NCBI GenBank assembly: GCA_037389465.1
Contig: JAZARR010000260.1
Coordinates: 1,250,501-1,314,500, forward strand
Source: Baylisascaris procyonis
Lineage: Eukaryota; Nematoda; Chromadorea; Rhabditida; Ascarididae
Reading direction: 5' to 3'
Length of the DNA: 64,000 bases
Part shown: piece after piece, positions 49,175-59,556 of the stretch
Layout of the letters: every line of letters begins with the position of its first letter
How positions within the stretch are numbered: position 1 is the stretch's first letter
Position numbers and translations under genes: made by a program
Notes under the pieces: model-generated
Told to the model about the DNA's origin: nothing
What the model saw: the letters and a program-made list of their open reading frames with translations, nothing else
Databases searched by the model: none

Positions 49175-49376
49175 AGGATGCACAAAGCGGGTTCCATTAC
49201 CTGAGGAAAATAAGGAGAATAATTTGGCTATTGCTTACGAAAGAAATTTATGCCACTCACACCGATTTGAACTAAAGAAACAAAAACTTCAAGGGAGATT
49301 TTTGGCTCATCAAGAAAAATATAAGAATAATCTACAAAGAGCAATTTGCGCTTTTACCAAAAAGCATGTTATGTGA
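49175..49376 (+). CDS. Candidate terminal exon with coiled-coil character
   Basis: After GTAAAGCTTTGCAG, 66 codons run to TGA: CTKRVPLPEENKENN, LAIAYERNLCHSHRFELKK, then KLQGRFLAHQEKYKNNLQR. Charged and helical. It needs two bases from an upstream exon. The exon at 56,795 is similar in kind (same phase, coiled-coil, terminal), though the sequences do not obviously align. Confidence 0.42.
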
Positions 49377-50003
49377 TGTGATATGACGCATGTAAAAAAA
49401 ACGATTGTAATCGGACAGAGAATGAACGACTGAGAGCGACGCAAATGTTGCCGGTAATCCGGTGTTAATTTTCGGCATCCCAATATCCAGGACGCGACGC
49501 TCCCAACTTCCGCGATGCTTATGATAGCACGTTACTATGCGCTTTTCGAAATTCCCCTGCGCTAACGTATTATAGAGGCATTTAAGCATTGCGTATTTAT
49601 ATATATTATGTATTTGTGTATTCACGCCTATGACAAGAAATAACGCTGTAAAACGACGGAACCCAGAATTGATACGAAGCTCATGCTGGTTGACATAGAT
49701 TTTTCATTTGTTGTAAAATCCATAGTTCGGAAGTAACGAAGACAGTATTTCATTGACGTTAGAAATAGGGAGAATCATGCATTGATATCGAGAATCGTTA
49801 TTACCAATGCTTTATACCGAGCACTTGATACTTGCGAAACTGATTCTTGAGGGGGTTCTCATATTTGATCGATTATGCAATCGTGACAGTCGATCACGTA
49901 AACATGAGAATGAGCTAACAACGTGCTACATCAACGTAATTCTGATGTATTGTTTGGCAGTTCATCCGAAACCAATGAAATGTTTGAGTAATTATGGAAT
50001 TAA

Positions 50004-50005
<2 letters not shown>

Positions 50006-50073
<68 letters not shown>
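50006..50073. repeat. (AT)n microsatellite
   Basis: An uninterrupted run of AT dinucleotides, about 68 bp. Confidence 0.97.
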
Positions 50074-50074
<1 letters not shown>

Positions 50075-51208
50075 CGAGATGTATGCACCGAAGAAAAAGA
50101 TCAATTGGTGATCTTTTTCTTCCAATTGGAAGCCATTGCTGCCATACGTTTAGCGCCTGACTGCAAGAAAGAAAAACATTTCCTATAGCTTCGCCGATAT
50201 TAGACGATCGACGATGTATCATAAGTTTCACTGCAAAAAAAAAAGCACCATCGATTTCATTGCATAAGATCTGCTATAAACTATAGCAGACGTGTGGTTT
50301 CATTATGTCAACAATATGTTGACATCGGTTATACGTTATGCATCTAAGAAAATGGTGGTGTTGACCCCGCGATCAAAGAGGGTAAGGCTGAACCCAAACC
50401 TGGCTGAAAGGCACTTCTCAAATATTTTCACGAAAGACAACAGAGCAATGCCTTTTTTTTCAACTACTTTTAACATCTCCTATGATGTTTAATACTCTCT
50501 AGTTAAGTGCCTTATCAGCCAAGCATAATAGGGAGATTAATGGCAAATGTTGAAATTGCTCGATTAATTTTCTCAATCGTCTTTGATCGATGAATTGTTC
50601 AACAAAAACTTTAAAAAATAAAAAAGAAATAAATTTCCCAAATGTCAAAAATAACAACTCTTTTCAACCTTTATTGTTGTCCAATGAAACACAGAAAAAG
50701 GACGATGATTTCGATTAATTCATAACGAGACAAACACATACGTTCAATAAAAATTGCTCTTCGAAAACAGCATTATGAATACGAGAAGCAACACAATCGA
50801 AATTACTCTCGATTAATGCCCTTTATTCAAATGCACAATAAAATTACACATATCAAATATCATTGAGACAATTACACACGCCTACCGATGGTTGCTCCAT
50901 CAAACACCAGAATCATTCGTCTATATTTAACGCGATGAAAATGTCAAATTTATATGTCTATGGAACTGGAGGAATTCATTTTCCATGATGCTGAGCAAAA
51001 AGAGTTCTCAAGCTCACTCTTTATCAGTTTGTATCCCACATTATAAGCATAAACGTCCAATAGAGGAATTCTTTCACGAATTTGGTTATGAAATTGATAT
51101 GTTTAAGAGTGATTCCGTAAAAACGCGCTTCAAGTCATCGCTATGAAACGAAATGGAATCACATTCGTATATGTACTAGGCAATTCACGAATTCGGCTCT
51201 TTCATAAT
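50074..51208. other. Exon-like signals only
   Basis: On the minus strand two strong acceptors lie 60 bp apart: a T-run ending TTTTGCAG at about 50,234, opening nine codons to a stop (ETYDTSSIV), and TTTCTTTCTTGCAG at about 50,160, opening 19 codons to TGA. They could be competing terminal exons of one unseen gene. On the plus strand a GTAAGG donor at about 50,381 ends a short basic frame. Confidence 0.3.
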
Positions 51209-51308
51209 CTATCGAAGAAAACTGTCAGCCACCAATTTTGTGATTCCAATGAGGAAAGCTCGAACGAGTGCCAAATCGAAAAAGATCAACGCCCAAAGGC
51301 GGAATAAG
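51209..51308 (-). CDS. Candidate terminal exon, hydrophobic
   Basis: A good acceptor (GTTTTCGCATTCAG) opens 32 codons to TAG: LFRLWALIFFDLALVRAFLI then GITKLVADSFLR, a likely membrane helix. It needs two bases from upstream. In the codon-boundary phase the same DNA reads LIPPLGVDLFRFG, which recalls PMP3-type proteolipids, and stops after 27 codons, so the phase actually used is undecided. Confidence 0.33.
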
Positions 51309-51446
51309 CTGAATGCGAAAACAAAACTTATATCACTGTTGGTCGAGTTAGCTTGTTTTTCGCTGCTTAACGTTCCGATTTAAATCTTTCCTCACCTAGT
51401 CTTTCTTTTTTTTCCTTTTCCTTCCTCATCTTTCAAATATTCCTTT

Positions 51447-51561
51447 TTAAGCACAGGCATCGGTAATTCGTCTTACGAGGGTATATGCGGCGCCACAATA
51501 CAATCCCTCTGCTTCCGCCTCCAAATTCATACAATTGCAGTCGGCAGTATCATTCAAAACA
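51447..51561 (-). CDS. Candidate terminal exon, Cys-rich
   Basis: Following CTTTTTTGAAAG, 37 codons run to TAA: NDTADCNCMNLEAEAEGLYC, GAAYTLVRRITDACA. Four cysteines and an acidic centre look protein-like. A GTAAGA within it (after the Thr-Leu) could instead be a donor at a codon boundary. It needs two upstream bases. Confidence 0.37.
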
Positions 51562-52254
51562 CTTTCAAAAAAGGCCCTTTACTTTTGCATAGATCAGCAC
51601 ATCAAATTAAATGTGCCTGGTGAAGAATGCTTCATCAGCGATAGTGCGTAATTGAGTGAAAGAAACGCTTAGCTTCGTTCGTCCCTCATGTAGCAATACC
51701 AAACGGCGTGTATGACTGAAGGAATTACGAAAAAAAAGAGAAGAAGAATATTTAGGCACACATGGCAGTTGCACGCTCTCGCATGAAACCAAACAGCAAG
51801 AGGCTGAAAAAACAATTTTTTCATTCAACTTTATATGCAAATTATAGAAGCGATAATTTGTTTTCATTTCCTATTTATGAAAAATATAAAAAAGCGCTCG
51901 AATATTCATTCGACTGTAACAAAATTTCTTTTTTTTTATACTACCCGAATTCAACAATAACTTTCCTTGCAATACATCTGACTACAATAAAATATATCGA
52001 GAAAAAACGACGAATATCGTAACCTCTCATTTCCTAAAAAAGTGGGACGGATAACTAAAGGATATTATAGTGAAATTTCAACAAACTTCAGAAAATTTGC
52101 ATTCAATTCGGGAAGAATCTTTTTTACGCACTAACAGCAAGCAGCCAAAAACTCTCATTATAGAATCGTAGAGACGATCAAGGACATGATATATGTGAAA
52201 CAAATTAACGCCATAATATCGAGAAAATGAAAATGAAAAAAAAAATCAACTCAC

Positions 52255-52311
52255 CGGCAAGAAAACAATGAGAATTACTTCGATAATTTTATCGGTATCT
52301 GTACTTCCCAT
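52255..52311 (-). CDS. First exon resembling a PMP3/UPF0057 proteolipid
   Basis: ATG opens 19 codons, MGSTDTDKIIEVILIVFLP, ending on a codon boundary at a GTGAGT donor. Just upstream a TTCTTTTAG could be a spliced-leader acceptor. The pattern (short polar N-terminus, then a hydrophobic helix ending in Pro) is that of PMP3/UPF0057 proteins, which continue with Pro-Leu-Ala/Gly-Val and a second helix. The best continuation downstream is the LIPPLGV reading at 51,308, which joins at a codon boundary but then lacks a clear second helix. The assignment is therefore tentative. Confidence 0.38.
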
Positions 52312-55300
52312 TATTGCGACTCTAAAAGAACATTATTAGATATGGTTTGATAACAATGCACGACTTTCATCCAATCTATCTATGTTCAAAAAAATATTCA
52401 TCCAATTTTTCTTGAATAGAAACATGAGTGGAGTGGGTTTCAGAAGAAGGTGGCTGAGGAAGGAGGGGGAGTGGGGGTGGGGATGGGGGGTGGGTAGGAG
52501 AATTGGAATTGCGAAGCAGTTGAATGTCGGATGAACTCCACTTGGCGAATAGAGCGGTTAAAAACGCGTATAATCCCACTTGAATGCTACTAATATATAT
52601 GCTATAAGAAAGCTATTACACAGTCCAGCAACCACATTTAGCACAGCACTATGTAAATGAAGCATTTACGAATCACACACTATAAGCGTTGGACTCAAAA
52701 AAGTTTGTTCGAGTATTCATGGTGGCTTTAAAATATATTTCGATACGTTAGCAACTAATCAATGCACTGAGTAAATTCTAATCAAACATCAAAATTCTGC
52801 TATCAATAGCTAATGAAGGAGCAAATATGTGAAATAATATAAAGGTGATACGAAATTATCGCAAAAGTGCATAAATGAGTGCAACGATGAATGAATGTAC
52901 ATCCGCGTTTATGATAATCGATACGGCATTTTCTAAGGTCTATAGTGAATCTGATCGGTTGAATTAAATTTCGAGAAAGTAGCAGATAGCAGGAGTTTAA
53001 TTACGACTATATAGCGCCTGCATAGAAAATTTTTCGTTTGATTTTGCAAGTCGTTCACTACTTGCTCGATCAATCAATAAAACAGAAAGAGCATGTGGAA
53101 TTAGACGAATGATCACAAAAAATACTGCTTCGTTTCAAATTGATGTCTAATTTCTTTTTTTTTTTTATATTTTCAACTATCATAGTGAATTTTTTCGACA
53201 GGAAATTATTGAATGGATTGAATATTCGCTAACAACTAGCAAATATATGCAATGAGTCGGAAATTATGTGTCATATTAGTGATTTAATTGCTGTTTTGGA
53301 AATATCGGTTAAAGAATGATTATTCATCACAAAACAGAATCTGCTTCGGAATTATTTCAGCGATCCTGCCCTCTTCAATAAGCGAACTTTGATAGATCTG
53401 AAAACTCTTTGCTGACTGATCACGGCAGTCGTCGAAGCTTATAAACACGTAAACGCGATGCACTTACTGCACTTACCTAGAGGCGAAGCAAATGGTAATC
53501 ATAAGGCTTGTAGTGCACAATACCATTTAGGAGTGAGGTGAAAGGAAAGATAAAAGACGCCCACGCTACCTTATAGAGTCATACGTCAGATATGCAATTC
53601 TATGAGTTTCTTCAATTTTTTTATGGAATTAAGAAATGAAATGAAGCGCTTTGCCGCCAGATGTGAATCAGAGCAGCTAAATTTATATGATTAGCTTGGA
53701 ATTTAACTACGCGAGATGGCTGAGTTATGCAAATTTATTTGCGAAAAGTTCTTTCATTCAACGTCTTCACGTTAATAACTGACGCGTTCTTTGTGTAGCA
53801 ATCTTCTACTCTATTTGGCGCTTACTTCCGTCGTATTGCCATAGCACATGTCACATAAAATTGGTTTGCTCTTCTTCCATCTTTCCTCTCTTGATATCAT
53901 TTAAATAACATAGTACGGGTACTCAACGCTAAAAGCAACTGTTCGCATAACGCTGCAAAGTTTTTTTTTTCCTTTTTTCTTTTTTTTATTGCCTTCGAAG
54001 AACCATTTCTCTTAAAAGCATAACGAATCCCAAAAATATATAACCGCTTGTAGTTTTCATTCATTTATTCATTCATATGTTTATAACCTTTTCGGGTTGT
54101 AATTTCTTCTCACAATCGGAAAGCAGTCTTGGAAAAAAGATCGAAAGTTGACGGATCTAGCATTATCACGACGTATATAAAATTCGTATGTGATCTTTGG
54201 AACTATAAGTGCCGGAAATTTGAGGAGAATCCAGATAAAGTCACTGATGAATAGATTTATCATTCCGACCGTGTCTTAATCGTATTAGAAACATCACTAG
54301 AATGCTAGGCTACATCGTATCGTACTTGTATAATCCGAAAACGCAATACGAGCAGGAACATCCATTCTTCACAAACTGAGCTCACAAGTGAGCAACATAT
54401 CGGAGCTCAGAACACACTAAGGGAGGAGGGATGGAAGAACTGAAGATTTCTTTCAAACGCACGAATTCTAGACAGCAGTAAAACGTCTAATTTGTTGTCA
54501 AGTCGCTTAGATGATTTTATGCGTCCTTATCGTTGAAACTCAAAACTTGAGACTTTACTACACGAACTTTTTGTCGGCAGCTATCAAAGAACTTTATCTT
54601 TAACTTATCAATAATTCTAAAGAGTAATAAAGTTCATTACCTCTCGAAAATAACATTTCTTAAATTCAAACATCCCCTAAATTAAGTGACTGCGTTCGGA
54701 TTTGCTAAGAAGTTGACCAGTTCACTTGATGGATTATAAGTTTTGAAAATACTGAGGACTCTTTAAGTCCATTACAAAATTGGCTATGCAATTAACATAG
54801 ATAAACAATTTTGTTGAATAATTTGATGTCAGCGAACATTAGCAAAAAGTGACAAAGAAGTTGAGTGAAAAAAAAAGAAAGAAAAATGATTGACTAAAAA
54901 GATGAATAATAAATAAATGAATAAATAAGTAACAATTGAACAAAAATAAAATATAACCAACAATAAAATTTTTTAATGAAATCTTCTAGTTTTCTGAAAA
55001 AAAAACTTTCCCTATTCCATTCTCGAAAAAAAGAAACAATCTGTGATGTTTTAAACAAACGATACGTTTGAATCGTTGGAGACACATCGTACACACATCT
55101 AACATAAACAATATCTGTAAGCGTTGCGCATCTATATACTCAATCAGTGTTACGAATAAACTCGTACGATCATTATTTGGCGCTCTCAGCAAATGACTTA
55201 TTTATGGCATTGTAAATTCATGAAAGGCTGTTTCTAATAATAAAAAAAAAAAGGAGAAATTTTATTTTTTTTGACTGACAATTGCAACTGTCTCATTCAT

Positions 55301-55621
55301 ATTCAACGACGATAGTGTTTTCAACGTTCCAAATTCCCTTTCACACTAAATTAAAAAACGCAGAAATTTATTAGTGAGATGAGTGGTGAATTGATTCAGC
55401 TGTAGATCGCTACAAAATAACAACGAAGACCAAAGTATGCAAAAAGAGCTGCGCCTGTAGAGTTTTTTCTTTTCTTTTTTTTAACGACCATAAACACAGT
55501 GGTGCTGAAACCATAAAAAGCATTGAAACTTAATGATTCTTGAACTAGGCTTCTATGCAACCTAATTGCATATAGAAAAATCCTATAAAGGTGCTCGTAG
55601 ACCATAATCAGGGCGAGATAC
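52312..55621. other. No dependable gene; AT-rich
   Basis: A purine-rich tract at 52,440-52,500 (GGGTGGGTAGG type) makes a Pro-rich minus-strand frame (52579-52376) that I do not trust. Otherwise long AT-rich sequence with homopolymer runs and chance frames only. Confidence 0.45.
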
Positions 55622-55812
55622 CTACTGCCCCAAACCTGCTTCCCAGAGGACTCGACTTTTCCACACTAAAGAATCTGAGGCCTTAATGAGAGCAGGTGAT
55701 GTGGGCAAACATATTCCGAATAATTGCGGTATTGACGGAATAGAGCGAAAAGCATCTCTATAGCTGATAGCTTCATTCAACAGATAATTTTCTGAAGCGT
55801 ACAATTGATGGC
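55622..55812 (-). CDS. Candidate terminal exon
   Basis: After GCGTTTTTCTACAG, 62 codons run to TAG: HQLYASENYLLNEAISYRD, PSIPQLFGICLPTSPALIK, SDSLVWKSRVLWEAGLGQ. It needs one base from upstream. Two plus-strand frames across the same DNA also look acceptable, so strand is uncertain. Function unknown. Confidence 0.33.
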
Positions 55813-56449
55813 CTGTAGAAAAACGCTTTAAAACACGTTTATTGACACGTTTAGTGTACATTACTCATCAAGGAAATGATCGTTACGAGCGTAGGTGAAT
55901 CGAGAGGAACATTTGTATATTTTAAATTTCATTGTCCTATTTGCTATAATTCGTACGTTGAAAATATTCAACGAATACACAAAATACACACAGATATACG
56001 AACACACTTGTATAGATAAATCTACACACGTATATAAGACAAGATATAACTCGGCATCCTTTCTAAGAATCGACACAAAAATCCACTGTGAGATTTTAAA
56101 TGTTGGTACTATGAGTGTCAATTATTTATATATCAATTAGGATTGCATAGAAAAAATATTGTTGTGTACATTTCGAACTAGTAGAATCACAAAAACGCCG
56201 TAGCGGTGAATAGTACAATTCGATCCGAAATAAATGATCTGAACGAAATGCTTTATGGATAGCGAACGGTTTATTTATAAGCGTGAAACGCAATCGCCAT
56301 ATGTATACATTTTGGGGGAGGAAAAAACTGCGTGATTGGTCATAATGATGCATCAATAAACGAACTTGAAATACGGCGGAACGATCATCGTTCAATCCTT
56401 TGTGTGCCTTTACTCCTCTTTCACTTTTTTGTTCACGTTGATAGAGTGT

Positions 56450-56451
<2 letters not shown>

Positions 56452-56524
<73 letters not shown>
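56452..56524. repeat. (AT)n microsatellite between similar ATGTATACAT-containing flanks
   Basis: An AT run with one interrupting G. An ATGTATACAT palindrome followed by a G-run occurs at about 56,299-56,325 and again, twice, at about 56,528-56,560, on either side of the tract. Confidence 0.93.
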
Positions 56525-56525
<1 letters not shown>

Positions 56526-56794
56526 AATGTATACATCTGGGGGGGAAAATGTATACATCCAGTTTTCTTATTCACTATCAACAGAATTGATGTCTTTAAA
56601 ATTGTCGGCATAAATTACTCATTCCTACAAAAATATACCTCCCCGACTTATGGTGTTCAGGAGAGGGACTCTCTGAAAGATTTTTAAAGGCATAATTTCC
56701 ACTCATAGTTCAATTCATGTGAATGATCTTATCGTTGTGGCATAATTACTGAACACAAATTCCGCATATGAATGACATGATGAATGGGATTCAG

Positions 56795-56981
56795 TAAGGG
56801 AGATTTTGGATGGGGAAATATCGAAAATGAGGGCATATTAGAACGCAAAGAGAAAATCGAAGAGCTGAACTTGATGCGGGCGGAAAACGATGTTTGCCGG
56901 CTGAATAATAAGCGCTTCGGCAATCAATTTCTCGTTCGATTGGAAAAAGTAAAACTTTCAAGACGGAACGAGCATCAATAA
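56795..56981 (+). CDS. Candidate terminal exon, coiled coil
   Basis: After GGGATTCAG, 61 codons run to TAA: KGDFGWGNIENEGIL, ERKEKIEELNLMRAENDVCR, NNKRFGNQFLVRLEKVK. Heptad-like Leu/Ile spacing suggests a coiled coil. A GTAAAA within the end could be a donor at a codon boundary instead. It needs two bases from an upstream exon that was not found. Confidence 0.4.
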
Positions 56982-57377
56982 ATGTGATCTCTATGCGTGC
57001 AAACGAAAAATGGTTACAACAAGAGTACGCGAATGCTAATTTAGAGATTTATAAAAAAGAAAAAAAAAATCGGCCATTCTTGCACGTCAAAAATAGAAAT
57101 ACATAAGGAAACAGAGGAACAAATATTGTGCGTAACTCTGCTCGTCAAATCTGTTTGATAAACTAACTCTCTTTGATAAACTTTTCATGAAAGATTAAAC
57201 AAATGCGGTAATGCATTCATAATCTTATTGATTAGACACCTCGTAACCTTTTATAAAACATTCGTTCTTGCTATCAGATTTTTTGGCAAATCCATTTGCC
57301 TATAACTCAAATCGAATGCATTTCAAAAATGTCAATCACTTACTGATCCAAGGCATCCGATAAGAACGGAGTTTCAG

Positions 57378-57469
57378 ATGCGGAAGCGAAAAAGCCGAAT
57401 GATTCGAAACCAGATTTTAATTGCAAAAAAGACGACTTTTTGCCAAGAATATCCGATTTTGACTTTTGA
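57378..57469 (+). CDS. Candidate acidic/basic terminal exon
   Basis: After CGGAGTTTCAG, 29 codons run to TGA: AEAKKPNDSKPDFNCKKDD, FLPRISDFDF. It needs one base from upstream. The frame is also open for a few codons before the acceptor. Charged composition favours coding, but another frame is open as well. Confidence 0.35.
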
Positions 57470-57847
57470 TCTGCTGGACGGTAGAAGACATTTGGTTCTT
57501 ACTGGACGTCTCCGGCGAATAGCCGGCCGTTATTTTCGAGAAGCATTTGATTACAACTGAGAAGCTTTCGATCGGCTATAGATGACCGCCTTCCAAAACA
57601 ATAGGATTTTTGAATGGAACATCGGATTTCTAAATTAAATATTCTAAACATTTGTCAAATCTTTTCCTAAACTATCTACTGTCAACGCAAGAGCGAATAT
57701 ACTGCAATATTTGAAATTAAATATTACAATCTGAAAATAATTGTTAAATCGGTGGAAATTGATGGAATTCATTCAAGTGCAATAGCGTATTGAGAAAAAA
57801 GGCTGCAGTGGAAGTGGAAAGTGAGCAGAAAAGAAAGGACAATGATG

Positions 57848-57849
<2 letters not shown>

Positions 57850-57882
<33 letters not shown>
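57850..57882. repeat. (AT)n microsatellite
   Basis: A short run of about 16 AT dinucleotides. Confidence 0.95.
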
Positions 57883-57884
<2 letters not shown>

Positions 57885-57917
57885 AAATCACATTTCGATG
57901 CAGATCATAACACGCGA

Positions 57918-58184
57918 ATGAGTCAGTGTAACGTTTACTTTCAGACTGCGATGATACGGCCGAAACTGTTTGCACAAAAAGTAAATCCTTTCTGTGCCCT
58001 TTTCACGCATCTATTCCGCACTCTTCTTCACATTGCGAAATTTTTTACATTCATATTACTTGCTTATGTTACTCGTTCACGTTACTCGTTTATATTATTT
58101 ACTCTTTTAATCTTCATGTTATTCATAGACAGAGAGGTCGTTGAACTATCGCAATCGTTGGAGACTATGGACATCAAAAGATGA
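57918..58184 (+). CDS. Candidate intronless two-helix membrane protein
   Basis: An ATG frame of 88 codons: a polar start, a first hydrophobic stretch (AKFFTFILLAYV), Arg-rich turn (TRSRYSF), a second (ILFTLLIFMLFI) and an acidic tail (DREVVELSQSLETMDIKR). A topology of two helices with a short loop is plausible, but AT-rich DNA readily encodes such residues. Confidence 0.27.
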   Translation: MSQCNVYFQTAMIRPKLFAQKVNPFCALFTHLFRTLLHIAKFFTFILLAYVTRSRYSFILFTLLIFMLFIDREVVELSQSLETMDIKR

Positions 58185-58395
58185 TGATGCAATTTTATAT
58201 AATTTGCGATAAAAAATTGCTAATATTAATCACTGTACTTTCGTTTTAATTCCCATCACTCTTCATTTAAAAGATCCAATAACGGATACTTTTAGGGATA
58301 TCCTTCGCCGCTAAACTACATTTGATCCAAGCAGTCCATACTTAAAACCCCATCTACTTTAAAGATGTCATTTACGATGCGCTTTGAAGTTTCAT

Positions 58396-58500
58396 AAGGT
58401 TGGTCGCTTTATTCGTTCGTTTATTCGTTCTTTCCTTTATTTTTTTATTATTTGTTCATTTTTTCGTTTATTTATTATTTTCGTTTATTATTTGTTCGTT
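58396..58500. repeat. TTATTCGTTCGT-like low-complexity tract
   Basis: Irregular repetition of TTATT and TTCG motifs on the plus strand; a related TTATTCGTTCG recurs near 58,620. Confidence 0.7.
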
Positions 58501-59556
58501 CTGTTAACGAGGGTCATATTTACTTTCCTTTCTGCCAATAGTGCTCCTTTTTAGTCAGAAACTGTGGTCAAGAGTCACTAAAGTCAAGCCGGAACTTCAG
58601 TAGAATGAAGTTTGATGTTTATTCGTTCGTTAATTATTCAAAACTAGCTGAATATTGTAATCATGACCAAAGGTGATATTATTTGAGCATAATCAGCACT
58701 ATCGTGATCCGGATTTGAGTGATTTGATTTGATTCGCTATTTGTGCACATTTCTCTTGAAGTGCCTGCAAACATTTCAATAACATCATTGTCGTCTCACA
58801 ATGATTTTCGCTCATTGTTATGGACCCATAAGGAAACAGCAATATTTGTGAATGTTAAATCAAGACCTCAGCGAAGTAAAGTGAAATAACTTAGATTCAT
58901 GCCACAAGTGCTCATCTGAAAAAAGCTTTACTAGCAAAGAAGAGATAAGAAAATCTCAGCTTCGCATTGGCCCTATCGAAAGAAGTTGTTGTGGTGTACG
59001 TCAAGATAGGTGCATAAACGGTCTCACAAGAACTACAGAGCGCTTAATTAAGTAAAGATCGAGAAAAAATATGTCAAGCCGTATTCATTAAATTATTTCT
59101 TGAAAACGCTCAAATCGCAGAAGGATAAGGATGAAGGTAAAGAGTATGATTGCTCAGTGCTTAGTTATTGCAAAGTTTGGCGATATAAGACATCTAATGT
59201 TAGAAAACAACCTACATATCTTTGAAGTTTGTGAAAGTTGTTCAACAATAACTCCCTCCCTATTTTATAGTCATGCATTTCTTTTGAATTGAAGTGAGGG
59301 TCGGAGGGAAGGGGTTTCGCCTTTTACATTCGAAAAAAAAAACAAACGTTGGAGCGGTCTGAGCCCGATAAGAGCAATTTGTTTTCAAAACAAGTCCACA
59401 ATAGTATTTGTACTCTATAAACATTCAGCTGGCGACAAACCAATATTGCTCAATTGAAGTCAATTTCGACAGACTTTTGATCTTGGGCAACTATTTCGGT
59501 TCATTACCGATAAAAAAAAAGGGGAAACGGTCTTTGAATAGAGAAACGGCGATTAC

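Noticed and set aside
52376..52579. Pro-rich minus-strand frame next to the PMP3-like exon
   Set aside because: Created by a purine-rich tract; the acceptor is weak and no ATG is present.
56332..56687. Frames rich in Tyr-Ile across the (AT)n tract
   Set aside because: Microsatellite translation.
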